Assembly (NCBI RefSeq): GCF_040412425.1
Contig: NC_089742.1
Location: forward strand, 71,567,506 to 71,631,505
Direction of reading: 5' to 3'
DNA: 64,000 nucleotides
Source: Macrobrachium rosenbergii
Taxonomy: Eukaryota; Arthropoda; Malacostraca; Decapoda; Palaemonidae
In this document: piece after piece, positions 34,209 through 44,776 of the stretch
How the letters are laid out: each line of letters begins with the position of its first letter
How positions within the stretch are numbered: position 1 is the stretch's first letter
The notes under the pieces: generated by a model
What the model saw: the letters and a program-made list of their open reading frames with translations, nothing else
Database searches by the model: none
Told to the model about the DNA's origin: nothing
Made by a program: the position numbers and the translations under genes

Positions 34209-35361
34209 ATTTAGTATATTATAATTCTTTGCTAATATAAAAATTTTAAGGCATGCTTGAGATTTGCATGAATATACCCATGCATAAATCATAAATTTAT
34301 TTTCTTCTTGAAAATTAATATTTGTTTCGTAACGCTTCAAATAGACTCATGTGAAGAATAAATATGTATATATTATTATTCGTTTATTCGTAACTGGCAC
34401 CCAAAGGACCTTAGAGCAAGCCATGAGAAAGAAAAAAAGAGCACAGACAACCAGTCTAAGCTGCGCAGTTATGAATGGACAGAGGAGGAACCGACAGAAA
34501 GGGGAAAAATAAAGGTATGAAGGCTGGGAGAGGAGGGTGTGGAGAAGTAGAAAAAGTGGAGGAAGAGGGGCAGGGGTAGGAGGAGAAAGAGGACCAGGTG
34601 TTACGGTTGATGTTGAGGGGAGAGGAGGAGTAACTGTCCTTGACCATGGGTGGAGTTGCCCTAAGAAGATTTTATTGCTCCCTCATGGCGATCAGATGCG
34701 CAGGTGCGAAACGTCTATGGTACAAGATTCGGTCATTTGTTTTTGTCCAGGTTAAGATCAAAGTTCAGCTTGGCTGACATGTTATTTGTTTCATTTTTCA
34801 TCTTCTAAATCCCATATGCTTTTACTGGTCCAGTAAAGTTAACTGAAACGTTTATAGATGAAACTCTCGTCATTTGCCTGTTTTGTGCTTTTATATGAAA
34901 AACTAATCCAAAATATGAGTTAGATTTTTTATTTTTTCAAATTACATTGTGCCTTTGATATGAGCAGTTGTTGACTTCCATGATACTGATTTCCCGGTGG
35001 AATGTGTTTGCTCTGGTTCAAGGTCAATAAATTGCTGCCATACTATATACTCGGAATACTTTGCTATGTCAGTAATAATGATTATTATTTGGACTACGCG
35101 CCATCGTATTGAAAGTTCCCAAGGCACATTCCATGGACATAGCTCGTATGAGTGTACTCGTTGCATTAAAGATATGCCTTATAAGATGAGACTAGATTCA
35201 TTTTCTTTTCTGTCATGGGCTTTTCTAAAGCTGAAATAGAGTGAAATTGTTTCATGATAAATCATGCCTACATGTAATGTTGGCTTTAGTTTTAATGCAG
35301 ATACGTATTTGTGGTGCTTATCTTGACAGGGCAAAAATTAAGTTTCTCCCTCCTCCCCCTC

Positions 35362-35365
<4 letters not shown>
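34206..35365. other. Intergenic stretch, no gene recognised
   Basis: A purine-rich stretch lies at about 34540-34630. No coding similarity. Confidence 0.5.

Positions 35366-35410
<45 letters not shown>
35366..35410. repeat. (CT)n microsatellite
   Basis: About 21 CT units, followed by a few CA units. Confidence 0.96.
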
Positions 35411-35416
<6 letters not shown>

Positions 35417-35673
35417 TCAAATTTGTCTTTTTATCTTGTAGAATATTATGGCAAAGAATTTCTTCCATGGCCCAAAATAACACCAAATTATTGGAATATC
35501 ATAAGAAATACAGAAAAGCAAATAGATAATTAAAAGCAAACAAGGACATGAATGGTTAACGTCTTTCAAGAAATCAGTGGAAAAAAAGCAGAAGTTCTAA
35601 AAATTTCATTAAAGCTGCAAGGGAATCCGTCAGCAGAGGAATCTAGACTTTTTCAAAATGTCTTCAGAAGTCT
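35411..35673. other. Intergenic stretch, no gene recognised
   Basis: No coding or repeat similarity recognised between the CT array and the tandem duplication at 35674. Confidence 0.45.
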
Positions 35674-35804
35674 GTCCGATATTTCACCGTAGTATTTTCA
35701 ACGAGGTAATTACAAATTTGGCGATATAATTATATATGTGTGTGTGTCCGATATTTCACTAGTATTTTCAATTATATAATTACAAACTTTGTGATATAAT
35801 TATA
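35674..35804. repeat. Tandem duplication, 72-bp period, next to a TA array
   Basis: Unit 1 (35674-35745) and unit 2 (35746-35804) share GTCCGATATTTCA, GTATTTTCAA, AATTACAAA and GATATAATTATATAT. They differ where unit 1 has CG-containing words (CACCGTAGT, AACGAGGTAAT, GGCGAT) and unit 2 has CACTAGT, AATTATATAAT and GTGAT. Unit 2 is the copy that runs into the (TA)n array. Confidence 0.85.
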
Positions 35805-35825
35805 TATATATATATATATATATAG

Positions 35826-35884
<59 letters not shown>
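35803..35884. repeat. (TA)n microsatellite
   Basis: Two TA blocks are split by a short AGTATATAAATA segment. Confidence 0.95.
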
Positions 35885-35889
<5 letters not shown>

Positions 35890-36359
35890 CATACACAGAA
35901 ACACATATATATATTATTGACCTTTCCTGAAATTACCAAATTGCATCACACCTTAAAAGAATAAAAAAGGTTGGAGGATAAAACCTCCATAAATAGTATT
36001 GAAATGCACAATAAGATACACTATGTAATAACTAATACAATCGGTAATAGTGAAATATAGTGAATTATGGTGTTAGAAATGAAAAAGAAACAAAGTTTAA
36101 CCGAAAAGCTATAAAGAATAAAAAATTTACAAAAATAAAAAAATGCAATAATATTAATAATAGTAAAAGTTATTCGAAGGTAAACTAACAGGAAAACTTT
36201 TATTCCGAATCGAGCACATTTTAAGTTAAACTATTGCATGGCTGTACGGCGGTTGATAAGATCTACAATCAGAAAGGCAAATTCTGGGCAATTCCTCACA
36301 GCCATGTAGTTCTCGATTTTCATATCCAATGATGGTGCGTTGGATTCTTACTGCAGTGT

Positions 36360-36360
<1 letters not shown>
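35885..36360. other. Intergenic AT-rich stretch, no gene recognised
   Basis: A-rich, with short ATAAAAA and AATAATA runs. Nothing identifiable. Confidence 0.45.
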
Positions 36361-36362
<2 letters not shown>

Positions 36363-36456
<94 letters not shown>

Positions 36457-36482
36457 ATTTTTTTTTTTTTTTTTTTTTTTTT
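36363..36482. repeat. (TA)n-(T)n compound microsatellite
   Basis: About 84 bases of TA, a short break, then a T run of about 25. Confidence 0.96.
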
Positions 36483-37028
36483 ACAGAAATTTCTGTACCT
36501 GCCTAATATTCCATTACCGCCTTGTTTCTTGAGAACTTCAAAATTTCCAGATCGTGAGATGGACTGGCTCCATTTGAGCAAAGAAACATTTAGATGGAGC
36601 GTCAGGATGGACAGTATTTGATTGAACGTGATTTCAAATGTCATAACTTTTTCGTTAATGCGATTTATTCACTAGCGGTGAAAAAGACATAACGGCAAAT
36701 TCATTGATGATGTCATATCTTGCCATGTTATTACCATAAGATGAAGTGGCTTCGATGTAATTACCTCGATGAAAATACTGTGATGAATCCTTCAGAAGTC
36801 GGAGAAGCAGAATGGAAAGACAACATACGAAGAAAGAACCGGTTTTACTTTGTTATCGGGTGATGTCACTTTTTTGAAGTTGGCAGCTTTTTACCCTTTG
36901 AACTGTGCTCAGCCCTGACGTTTTTGGACTTCCTCTTTGATATCCTTCCTTATTAAAACGTGCGCGCAACTGAATGTTTATTTGTTGGAATTTCCGATGC
37001 TCACACGCTTATGTATTTATACCTGTAC

Positions 37029-37029
<1 letters not shown>
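36483..37029. other. Intergenic stretch, no gene recognised
   Basis: A unique-looking 550-bp spacer with no open frame of note. Confidence 0.45.
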
Positions 37030-37118
<89 letters not shown>

Positions 37119-37159
37119 AAATATATATGTGTGTGTTTGTGTGTAATATATATAGTACA

Positions 37160-37233
<74 letters not shown>

Positions 37234-37273
37234 ATATGTTTATAAATATATAATATATATATATATATATATA
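37030..37273. repeat. Cluster of three (TA)n arrays
   Basis: TA blocks at about 37030-37112, 37163-37229 and 37246-37273 are separated by short GT-containing spacers. They lead directly into the Tc1 end fragment. Confidence 0.96.
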
Positions 37274-37359
37274 GCATAAATAAATATTGATATGGACAAA
37301 AACAAAAGTAATTCATATATATATATATATATATTTCTCTATAGTATTTAAAATATTTA
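37274..37359 (-). mobile_element. Tc1 left-end fragment interrupted by (TA)n
   Basis: Positions 37274-37314 match the internal left end of the Tc1 family (GATATGGACAAAAACAAAA, as at about 32789 in copy 1). A 20-bp TA array then stands where copy 1 has GAACAAGTATTTATTTAAGA. After that, TTTCTCTATAGTATTTAAAATATT resembles copy 1 at about 32838-32862. The fragment stops exactly where the full Tc1 copy 2 begins, with TTTA before its CAGGGTGTTTC end. It is therefore a second, older partial copy, possibly the target of a self-insertion. Confidence 0.75.
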
Positions 37360-38678
37360 CAGGGTGTTTCAAAATCCATCCCCCTGTACAGCATAAACTA
37401 AAATCTATGGACAAAAACAAAAGTAATTCAGAAAGGTATTTAAGTTTCTCTCTGAATTTAAAATTTTGACTCAAACTCCATTTGCCTGTACCACAGCCTG
37501 CATTCTTGAGGTATGATTTCACAAATCTCTCTGAGACTCAAACTCATTTCGCTGAGCAAGGCTTGGTATACCATCATAGTTCACTGTGCACACTTCAACA
37601 TGATCCTTTAAGATACTGCCAATGTTTTCACACACATTAAGGTCAGGGGAGCTACCTGGAAATTCACTTGACGAGAAGAAATCGATACCACTGTTTTGAA
37701 GCAGCTCCTGTGTCTGAAGAACCTTGAAACATGGTGCCTTATCATACAAAAATGTGACTTCTTCAACAGATAACACATTTTCAGGATCTTTGAGGAAAGC
37801 AAATACTCCACCAGTAAGCACAGTTTCTCTGAAGTATTCGCCATTCCATGACTGTCCTTTTTCTTTGATGATCCATATTAACCGTTTGGCTGTGAAACAG
37901 AGAAAAATTCCCAAACATTCAGGAAATTTCACAACTTGGCGATAGCGCATGTCATTGCTGATATCAACCAACTTTGCAGCCCAAATGATGCCATTTTTAT
38001 GATTTGGCTTCCTGACTGTGTAAATGAAGAATTAATCTGATGCGGCAACATGGAGAAAGTCAGCTTCATCCCAATCTTTAAGAAATGAACCACAAAACCA
38101 TGCTGGGTCTTCTCTCTGTTGCTGAGTGATGTTGGGCTTGCTGATAACATGAAATGGCTTGATACCAGGGTTTTTCAACTCACAATATACAGCACTATAA
38201 CTTCTCTTCTTTCCCCTTTTTGCTTCTAGTTCAAGCGCCAATTTACGTAAAGACTTTCTTGGTCTACCCACTGCCTTAGCTATGATGTCTTTTGATTCCT
38301 GAGAAAGGACTTTAGGCCTTCCAAGATTCTCACTCTTTTCGCAATGACAGTCATATGGATTTTTGTTCCAGTTTCTTTTAACAAAGGATTCATCTCTTTT
38401 AATGTATTTGGCTATCCAGGAACGTGAAATGAAGGATGTGCCAGCATCCTTTGGCCTCTCTGAAGGTTATAACCCAGATTCAGTCAATCCATCTGATTTC
38501 CTCAGAGTCATTAGCCATGGCTGTATCTAACTCCGTCACTCAGCCTGAAAATACAAGAAATATAAAATGAAAAATAGCTTAATAGAAACTTAAAATAATG
38601 TACTTGGAGATAGGCTATAGCAGAAAACTTCATAACTTTCCATTTATTCTGTGGAGGAGCTCTAACTTCGAAACACCT

Positions 38679-38680
<2 letters not shown>
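37360..38680 (-). mobile_element. Tc1/mariner-type DNA transposon, copy 2
   Basis: Same family and orientation as copy 1. The left end is CAGGGTGTTTCAAAAT, and the right end read inward is CCAGGTGTTTCGAAGTTAGA. Length about 1.32 kb. The transposase part is highly similar to copy 1, but the first 215 bp (37360-37575) are peppered with deletions of 2-20 bases relative to copy 1. The left end follows a TA dinucleotide, and a (TA)n array starts two bases beyond the right end. Confidence 0.87.
37519..38518 (-). pseudogene. Tc1/mariner transposase (DD37E type), inactivated
   Basis: Start Met at 38518, as in copy 1. The N-terminal part up to about 38160 is close to copy 1 (RPRKSLRKLALELEAKRG). The catalytic landmarks are FLYDKAPCF (about 37735) and SSPDLNVCENIG (about 37645-37615), with 37 residues between the second Asp and the Glu. 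The sequence at QELLQNSG lacks the stop of copy 1. Inactivating changes here are a stop after the DEADFLHVAASD segment (about 38032), frame changes near 38160 and 37970, and a shortened C-terminus. Neither copy can be functional, but their defects differ. Confidence 0.85.

Positions 38681-38681
<1 letters not shown>

Positions 38682-38755
<74 letters not shown>
38682..38755. repeat. (TA)n microsatellite between Tc1 copy 2 and a LINE 3' end
   Basis: About 72 bases of TA. On one side it touches the transposon, and on the other it follows the 3' end of the minus-strand LINE remnant. Confidence 0.97.
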
Positions 38756-38757
<2 letters not shown>

Positions 38758-38759
38758 AA

Positions 38760-39500
38760 ATCAATCACTCCCACATTCAGATTTTAACTGTTGAATCCTG
38801 GATGATCATCCTCAACAGAAAATTCCTACAACATTAGGCATTTCATTCATCTCTGCGGAAGGCTCCTATATAAACTGCACCATTCACCTCTGCTTTGCAC
38901 GTACTCTTGTGTTTCTTGTATTCAGGTCATTCCTTCCCAATACCTCAGTCACGCTATCCATACAATCTTTTTTAGGTATGGCTGTCTGCCTCCCTCTTCA
39001 TTCTTCTGAAATATTCACTTTTTCATTAACATTAAATGTCAACAGCTTCAACCATTTTATTCCAGTTAATTTCAACATTCACTTCTATAAAAGAGAGTTT
39101 GCCCAGTCATCTTTCCATACGTTCCCACCTTGGCTTTCATAGACAAGTGAAGTATCTTCCAGGTTTTTAGCACCCATCTGGATACCATTCTTCCAGCGTC
39201 TGTTCTGTGAATCACTTCTTCTGTCGTCTTTCATCCAACCATCATCAGTTGTATTTAATCCTAGATACAAGTACGAATTCAACGCATTCATTTTTCCACC
39301 ATCCATATCAACATTTACTTTTCTCAGCTTGCTTTTATCTATTTATCCTCATAACCTTAATTTTCTCTATATTTACCACCAACTCATCAACTAATATATT
39401 TACTCATCAACTAATAAGTGCAGTTTCTCTTCACCAGATCATTTGCTTGCATCGACCATTCTACACTCCACTCACGACACATTGTCTTACCTAATAAATG
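38760..39500 (-). pseudogene. LINE reverse transcriptase C-terminal half, minus strand
   Basis: Read on the minus strand from about 39480: SMQANDLVKRNC is a decayed YADDLVL catalytic motif (QAND for YADD). Then comes VNAEKSKVNVD-like sequence (VN-x-x-K-S-K-V pattern, about 39320), LNSYLYLGLNTTDDG (F-K-Y-L-G and D/N-G pattern, about 39270-39230), and a helical stretch ending DTSLVYESQGGNVWKDDW (T-S-L-S-x-x-x-K-x-G-x-Y/W-E-G pattern, about 39160-39100). A degraded 3' end follows, running to the TA array at 38755. Several stops and shifts are present. The upstream RT fingers and endonuclease are absent, a typical 5' truncation. Confidence 0.7.
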
Positions 39501-39576
39501 TCTTACCTAATAAAATATACTAACAAGGAAAGAAGAACGTACTTGGTGCTGGTTGCACACACAAACATATATATGC

Positions 39577-39577
<1 letters not shown>

Positions 39578-39666
<89 letters not shown>
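39578..39666. repeat. (TA)n microsatellite
   Basis: About 86 bases of TA, 75 bp upstream of the preserved part of the LINE remnant. Confidence 0.97.
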
Positions 39667-39669
<3 letters not shown>

Positions 39670-40525
39670 CATATATAAAAAGACAAGAACAAAGAGAGCA
39701 TTCACATCCAAATAACCAAAATATTTTAAAAGAACGTAAAGAAGCAGTAGCAATCATATTGCAAATCCCCCGGCAGCCCGAGAAGCGCGAGAAGGGTGTG
39801 TTGAGTACGTCTAGGTACGAGAAGACCTGGTTATGTTTCGGGTCCGGGCTCTTACGTCCCTGACACTGTTATTTAAATCACTTAAGTATGAATTCCAAAC
39901 ACCATTACCTTCGAATGATCATCAGTGAGTATTGATTAAAGTGATAAAAATGGTTTTAATTCTAATTTTAATACGATTAAATTGGTTTGAATACGGTCGA
40001 CTTTTTTTATTCATGAACTACAGTTGCAACTAAGAATCTTATTGAAGCGCATTTCAGGTCGTGGAAAATTTTTTCCCTTTGTTAACACAGCCTTAAAAGC
40101 TTACTGCTTTCGAAGGAAAATGGCCAAGATACTAAACATTCCAAGGACATACATGAACAGCCATTTACAACGTAACTTAGGATATATTGTAAAAGGAAAC
40201 AAGATATAATGAGCATACATCTCCATACAAGACCATAATGAGGGAGACTGCAAGAAAGAGAGAAAGAGAGAGAGGGGAGAGATGAGGGTGGGACTGTTGC
40301 ATGTAACAAAATCAATGAATCCTCTGTGGAAGGGGCCACCACAAATTTCTTTCGGTTTGGGCGCACATTCTTTGATAGTGTCTTTTGATAGGCTTCCTTC
40401 CTTTAATCTTTCCCTTATATTCAAGGATGATTCTTGTTAGTATCCAATGTGTTTATTTCACCAATTATTTCACGGTACTTAGTTGTCTGCATGCATTTTA
40501 GCATACCAGTATCGCATCTGGATAA
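39670..40525. other. Intergenic stretch, no gene recognised
   Basis: No coding similarity. A short GA-rich tract lies at about 40252-40280. Confidence 0.45.
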
Positions 40526-40526
40526 T

Positions 40527-40539
40527 GATTATTATATAT

Positions 40540-40586
<47 letters not shown>

Positions 40587-40615
40587 TATATATATATATA
40601 TATATATAATATATA
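40527..40615. repeat. Broken (TA)n microsatellite
   Basis: Three TA blocks with small AATATA and AAATTA breaks. Confidence 0.93.
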
Positions 40616-40749
40616 TCTGTATCACTAATTAACCTGTCATACTGTCATACTGGTCAGTAGTGGCTACAAGGAAAACAATACATCAGTCAAAACTACATAT
40701 ATCATTTCAGTGTTGTATGAAGGACGAGCAACCTGTGCGAATCACTTCC

Positions 40750-40864
<115 letters not shown>

Positions 40865-41660
40865 TTGCACAGAAGACTTGTCAGTATCGGTTGACAGCCC
40901 CAGCCCTTATTCATTCTCTTGTCTATCTTGCACGCATTTCTAACTTCCTGGATATTAAGGTCCTGCTCGAACTCTTCTTCGGTCTTCCTCTCATCTTTCT
41001 ACAGAAACCATTTGATTTATACACTTCTCACCAACCTATTGTCCTCCGTTCCCTCTCTGCGTAATCAAAACACCTCAAAGCACTCTTATCTACCTTTTCA
41101 TTCATATCATCTTTTTATCACACCTTTGCCATAATTCATTTCTCACCCTTTCAAACATTCTTACTCGGTCCGCCACACCTCCATACTAAACAGACAATTA
41201 CAAAGTCTTGTACATATTTCTCTTTCACTGACTTCCAACATCCACATTTCACACCCATAAAGGAGAGGAAGCGCAGTTGTTAATTCATAAAATTCAATTT
41301 TTGTTTACATAGACACCCTTCTTCTCTTCCAGATATTTTGTAGAGACCTACTACCATCCTCTCCTCACCACTTCTGTGAGTCACCTCTTCACTCTGCATG
41401 CAGTCAACCTTTATACTTACTTTCAATTGTCTATATGAATCAACCACTTCAATTCTTGGACTCTCAGTAGCAGAAATCATTGTTTCATCCTGGTTTCATA
41501 TTGCCTCTAAAACTTTGTTCTTGATAACATTAACTTTTATTTCGTCAGCTCAAAAACACTTGTAAACCTTTTCACTATATCTGCAGCTTCTCTCTATCAT
41601 CACCAATTAATTCATGAATAGCAATGCTTTTGAGAATCCTCTTCATTTCACAAGCATACA
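40865..41660 (-). pseudogene. LINE reverse transcriptase C-terminal half, minus strand
   Basis: Minus-strand reading from about 41660: IGDDREKL (after the YADD position, about 41620), FKVNV/IKVNVIKNKV (VN-x-x-K-S-K-V pattern, about 41545), RIEVVDSYRQLKVSI (decayed V-D-x-F-K-Y-L-G-S, about 41450), EVTHRSGEERMVVGLYK (R-x-x-x-G-x-x-V-x-G-x-L-K pattern, about 41390-41340), then CGCWKSVKEKY. Near 40990, MRGRPKKS matches the R-G-R-P-x-x-x-W turn at the end of such proteins. Stops and frame changes are frequent. It is the same general type as the remnant at 38.8-39.5 kb and in the same orientation, but too diverged by eye to be a recent duplicate. Confidence 0.7.
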
Positions 41661-43069
41661 AATTTAGACTATTTCCATCTCATGAAGACCTAGTATTTTT
41701 TAAAAGCTCTTCGTCTGTTTAATCGGTATTACAACCCCGGTGCCCATTGGCAGAGCTAGAATAACTATGCTTTCATTTTTCGATCTTACTGCTTTGTTTG
41801 CAATCTGAAACAGCCCCGAAGGAGGTAGCATATAAAATCATGCTGAACGTAAGGGGCATTTGAAATATGGCATTCTTATCCTTGAATTGACTTTACAAAT
41901 GGTGGCAAAATTTCTGGGATTCCTAATATCAAGAGAATTGATGTTATGATTCATTTTATCTGTACAATGTAAAAAAAAAAAAAAAAAACCTGACTTGCTT
42001 CTCAAGAACATGACTTGAGTAGGTAGATAAAACCCAGAAGATCTGAAACAATACCCATAAAAAACAGAAGTCGATTAGCATTTAATCTGAGTCAAAGTAA
42101 AAGATATTCTTTGCTCAGTGTAAGTCACAATTATGTTTCCAATTGGGTTACGACTACTTTTCTTATATTTTACTGTTAGGTTTAATGTTCAGCTTTTCCA
42201 AAGCGAAATGTATTTCAAAGAACGGAAATTAGTTGCCCTGTCACTCTGGTTTCTTTTTTTTGTTATTTTTTACTGGTGCTTGATTTCCATCATGTCATAA
42301 TTTTGGAGTGGGAATGATTAGAACCAGGGTTTTAACAAGTCATCTTCATGGCTTGATACCTCTGATGTAAAGTCATAGAGTCATTTTGGAAAATTACTGA
42401 CAGAACTGAACCTATGACTGGGTCTGCTTTTGTAACCAATATTGCAATAAAAATCTGCAGAAAAATATGGGTCAGTTTGATCTTCACGGATTCTGAGAGA
42501 TAACTGGAATAAAAATCATGATCATGACACTGAACTAGCATCGCAATGGAATCAGATAGAATTGCCTGTTAACAATGTTCTTAACAAATATACATATTTT
42601 TCTTTCACCACTCGCCCGTTTTTTCTGTTAGAGAGGGTGGCACCAGAAAGGTACAATCTTTCACCTTCTCAGGTTGCTAGATTTTCCCCCTTGCCCCCTC
42701 CCCATTCGCCCGTCCCTTACCGCTGGGTCCTCCTGATGTGCGGTAGACCGAAGTGATTCATGGTCCCAGCAAACGTGAGCGGAGAGCTGCACCGCTCAGC
42801 CACGGCACCCACTTTAGCTGACAGAACTTTCCAAAGGCATGTTGGAAGTTTTTTTTTTTTAATTAATTAATTGATAATTTCAGTCGTACAAATTTTTTTC
42901 TAATCATTTCAGTCTCCTGCCATAAAAAAAATATATCTTTCTCTTTCAAAAATAGATATTTCAGGTATTGCTAACATTCGCTCCTTTTCCTCCAACTTTT
43001 AAATTATATCTTGTAGTTCCGGTTAGTTTTTATATAAACTATTACTGACATTCACTTTTTTCCTGGTAT

Positions 43070-43070
<1 letters not shown>
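41661..43070. other. Intergenic stretch, no gene recognised
   Basis: A poly(A) run at about 41971-41988 and a T-rich run at 42850-42862 are the only structures seen. Confidence 0.5.

Positions 43071-43072
<2 letters not shown>

Positions 43073-43103
<31 letters not shown>
43073..43103. repeat. (GA)n microsatellite
   Basis: About 14 GA units. Confidence 0.95.
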
Positions 43104-43108
<5 letters not shown>

Positions 43109-43412
43109 ATGAGTTCGCATACATATGACGGCCAGTGAACCCCGTGATGTGGGCAAATCTGTAAATGGCACGAGCGTGGGATGGTAATGGCGCAAGACCT
43201 TCTTACTACTTAACGGTCAGAGGTTTTATGAAGAAGATGGTCCCGGATGTCAGAATTTGCGCAGATCATTTCCCGTCAGCTCTACTGTAGTTCTCCGTCG
43301 GAGATCCATGCATGAGATTCCATGGCAATTATATGGATGCACTCTCAACATCAGTAATAAAGTTATATAGCATTGCTTGCGTGCGATTTGTTTATTAACG
43401 AATATACATATA

Positions 43413-43413
<1 letters not shown>
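43104..43413. other. Intergenic stretch, no gene recognised
   Basis: Moderately GC-rich and unique-looking. No open frame with recognisable motifs and no repeat similarity. Confidence 0.45.
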
Positions 43414-43482
<69 letters not shown>

Positions 43483-43483
43483 A

Positions 43484-43558
<75 letters not shown>
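43414..43558. repeat. (TA)n-(GT)n-(TA)n compound microsatellite
   Basis: TA block, nine GT units, TACTG, then a second TA block of about 70 bases. Confidence 0.97.
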
Positions 43559-43559
<1 letters not shown>

Positions 43560-43639
43560 CTAAAAGGACCTCATTCAAACTGGATGGTATCTAATGGATA
43601 CTTGATAATGTGGATAAGAAGTAATTTATATATATATAT

Positions 43640-43692
<53 letters not shown>

Positions 43693-43745
43693 CAAAGGAT
43701 CTCATTCAAACTGGATGGTATCTAATGGATACTTGATAATGTGGA
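43559..43745. repeat. Two direct copies of a TA-flanked module
   Basis: Positions 43561-43614 and 43692-43745 are nearly identical (shared CTCATTCAAACTGGATGGTA and TAATGGATACTTGATAATGT). A TA array at about 43627-43691 lies between them, and each copy starts right after a TA array. A third copy is inverted at 12467-12491. Confidence 0.85.
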
Positions 43746-44155
43746 CTGTTTGTCCAAGAAAGCTTCTCGAATCTCTTTACATTTTGGACACGCTTGTCAA
43801 TGCACAGAACAATTGTGTATGTGATAAAGCCTATAGATCCTAATGAAGATATAAAATTAAGATATTCTGATGCCCAGGTGAGATTCAAACCCTCATCCGG
43901 AATGTGGTGGTTATATAATCTCATTTGATTCTTCATTTGATATATATCTCATCTTCGTAGTAATTTACTAGTTTATCCAAAAACTTCTCGATCTCTTTAC
44001 ATTTTGGACACGCTTGTCACTGCAAAGCCTTAGATCCTAATGAAGAATAAAATTAAGATATTCTGATGCCCAGGTGAGATTCAAACCCTCATCCGGAATG
44101 TGGTGGTTCGAATCTCATTTGATTCTTCATTTGAATCTCAGTCTTCGTATACAAG
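43746..44155 (-). mobile_element. Tandem pair of tRNA-like SINE-type units
   Basis: Unit B (43746-43965) and unit B' (43975-44155) are direct copies. On the minus strand each contains a B-box-like GGGTTTGAATCTC followed by CACCTGGGCATCAGAATATC, the arrangement of a tRNA-derived SINE. B carries ATATA and TATATAT where B' has CGA or a single A. B' lacks the segment GAACAATTGTGTATGTGAT and several 1-4 base pieces present in B. No target duplication is seen. Confidence 0.6.
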
Positions 44156-44184
44156 TTTATAAATAATATATCATATTATATATT

Positions 44185-44239
<55 letters not shown>

Positions 44240-44240
44240 T
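44156..44240. repeat. Broken (TA)n microsatellite
   Basis: The main TA block is about 44190-44230. Confidence 0.93.
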
Positions 44241-44264
44241 ATATTTATATATACATACATATTG

Positions 44265-44500
44265 GGTTAAGTTGCTAACTCTATACTTTCCTCTACCATT
44301 GCTGCAAACCACCGCAAAAGCCTAGCTTCTAGGTACGTTATCAACTGTTTAGTACAAAAGACTCGATAGGTTACAATGGAGTGTAGCCATACTGTTCAGC
44401 TTAGCCCAGGACAGGATCTGGATCCTCGCCTAGGAACTGAACCTGAGCTCTTTCGGTAGTAATGTGAGTGATATAACCAGTATTCTCCGGATTAACTGTA
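44265..44500 (-). mobile_element. Candidate tRNA-derived SINE, minus strand
   Basis: On the minus strand a B-box-like AGGTTCAGTTCCTAGGCGAGG lies at about 44447-44427. It is preceded at a plausible distance by TGGTTATATCACTCACATTAC, a decayed A-box side. The body then runs about 170 bp with no coding. The layout parallels the adjacent B/B' units. Confidence 0.5.
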
Positions 44501-44599
44501 TGTTATACAAATGGGATAAGTGAAGATACGTTAGGGAAAGGTCATGTCTTCGCCTAAAATTTACGAAAATTTTCTTCCTTTTGTTTGCTTCTTTTATTT

Positions 44600-44627
44600 T
44601 CTATATGTATATATATATAACTATATA

Positions 44628-44674
<47 letters not shown>

Positions 44675-44699
44675 ATATGTATATATATAAATATATACA

Positions 44700-44775
<76 letters not shown>
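44600..44775. repeat. (TA)n and (T)n compound microsatellite
   Basis: Two TA blocks are followed by a T run of about 44. The two halves around AAAGTATATG are loosely palindromic. Confidence 0.95.
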
Positions 44776-44776
<1 letters not shown>

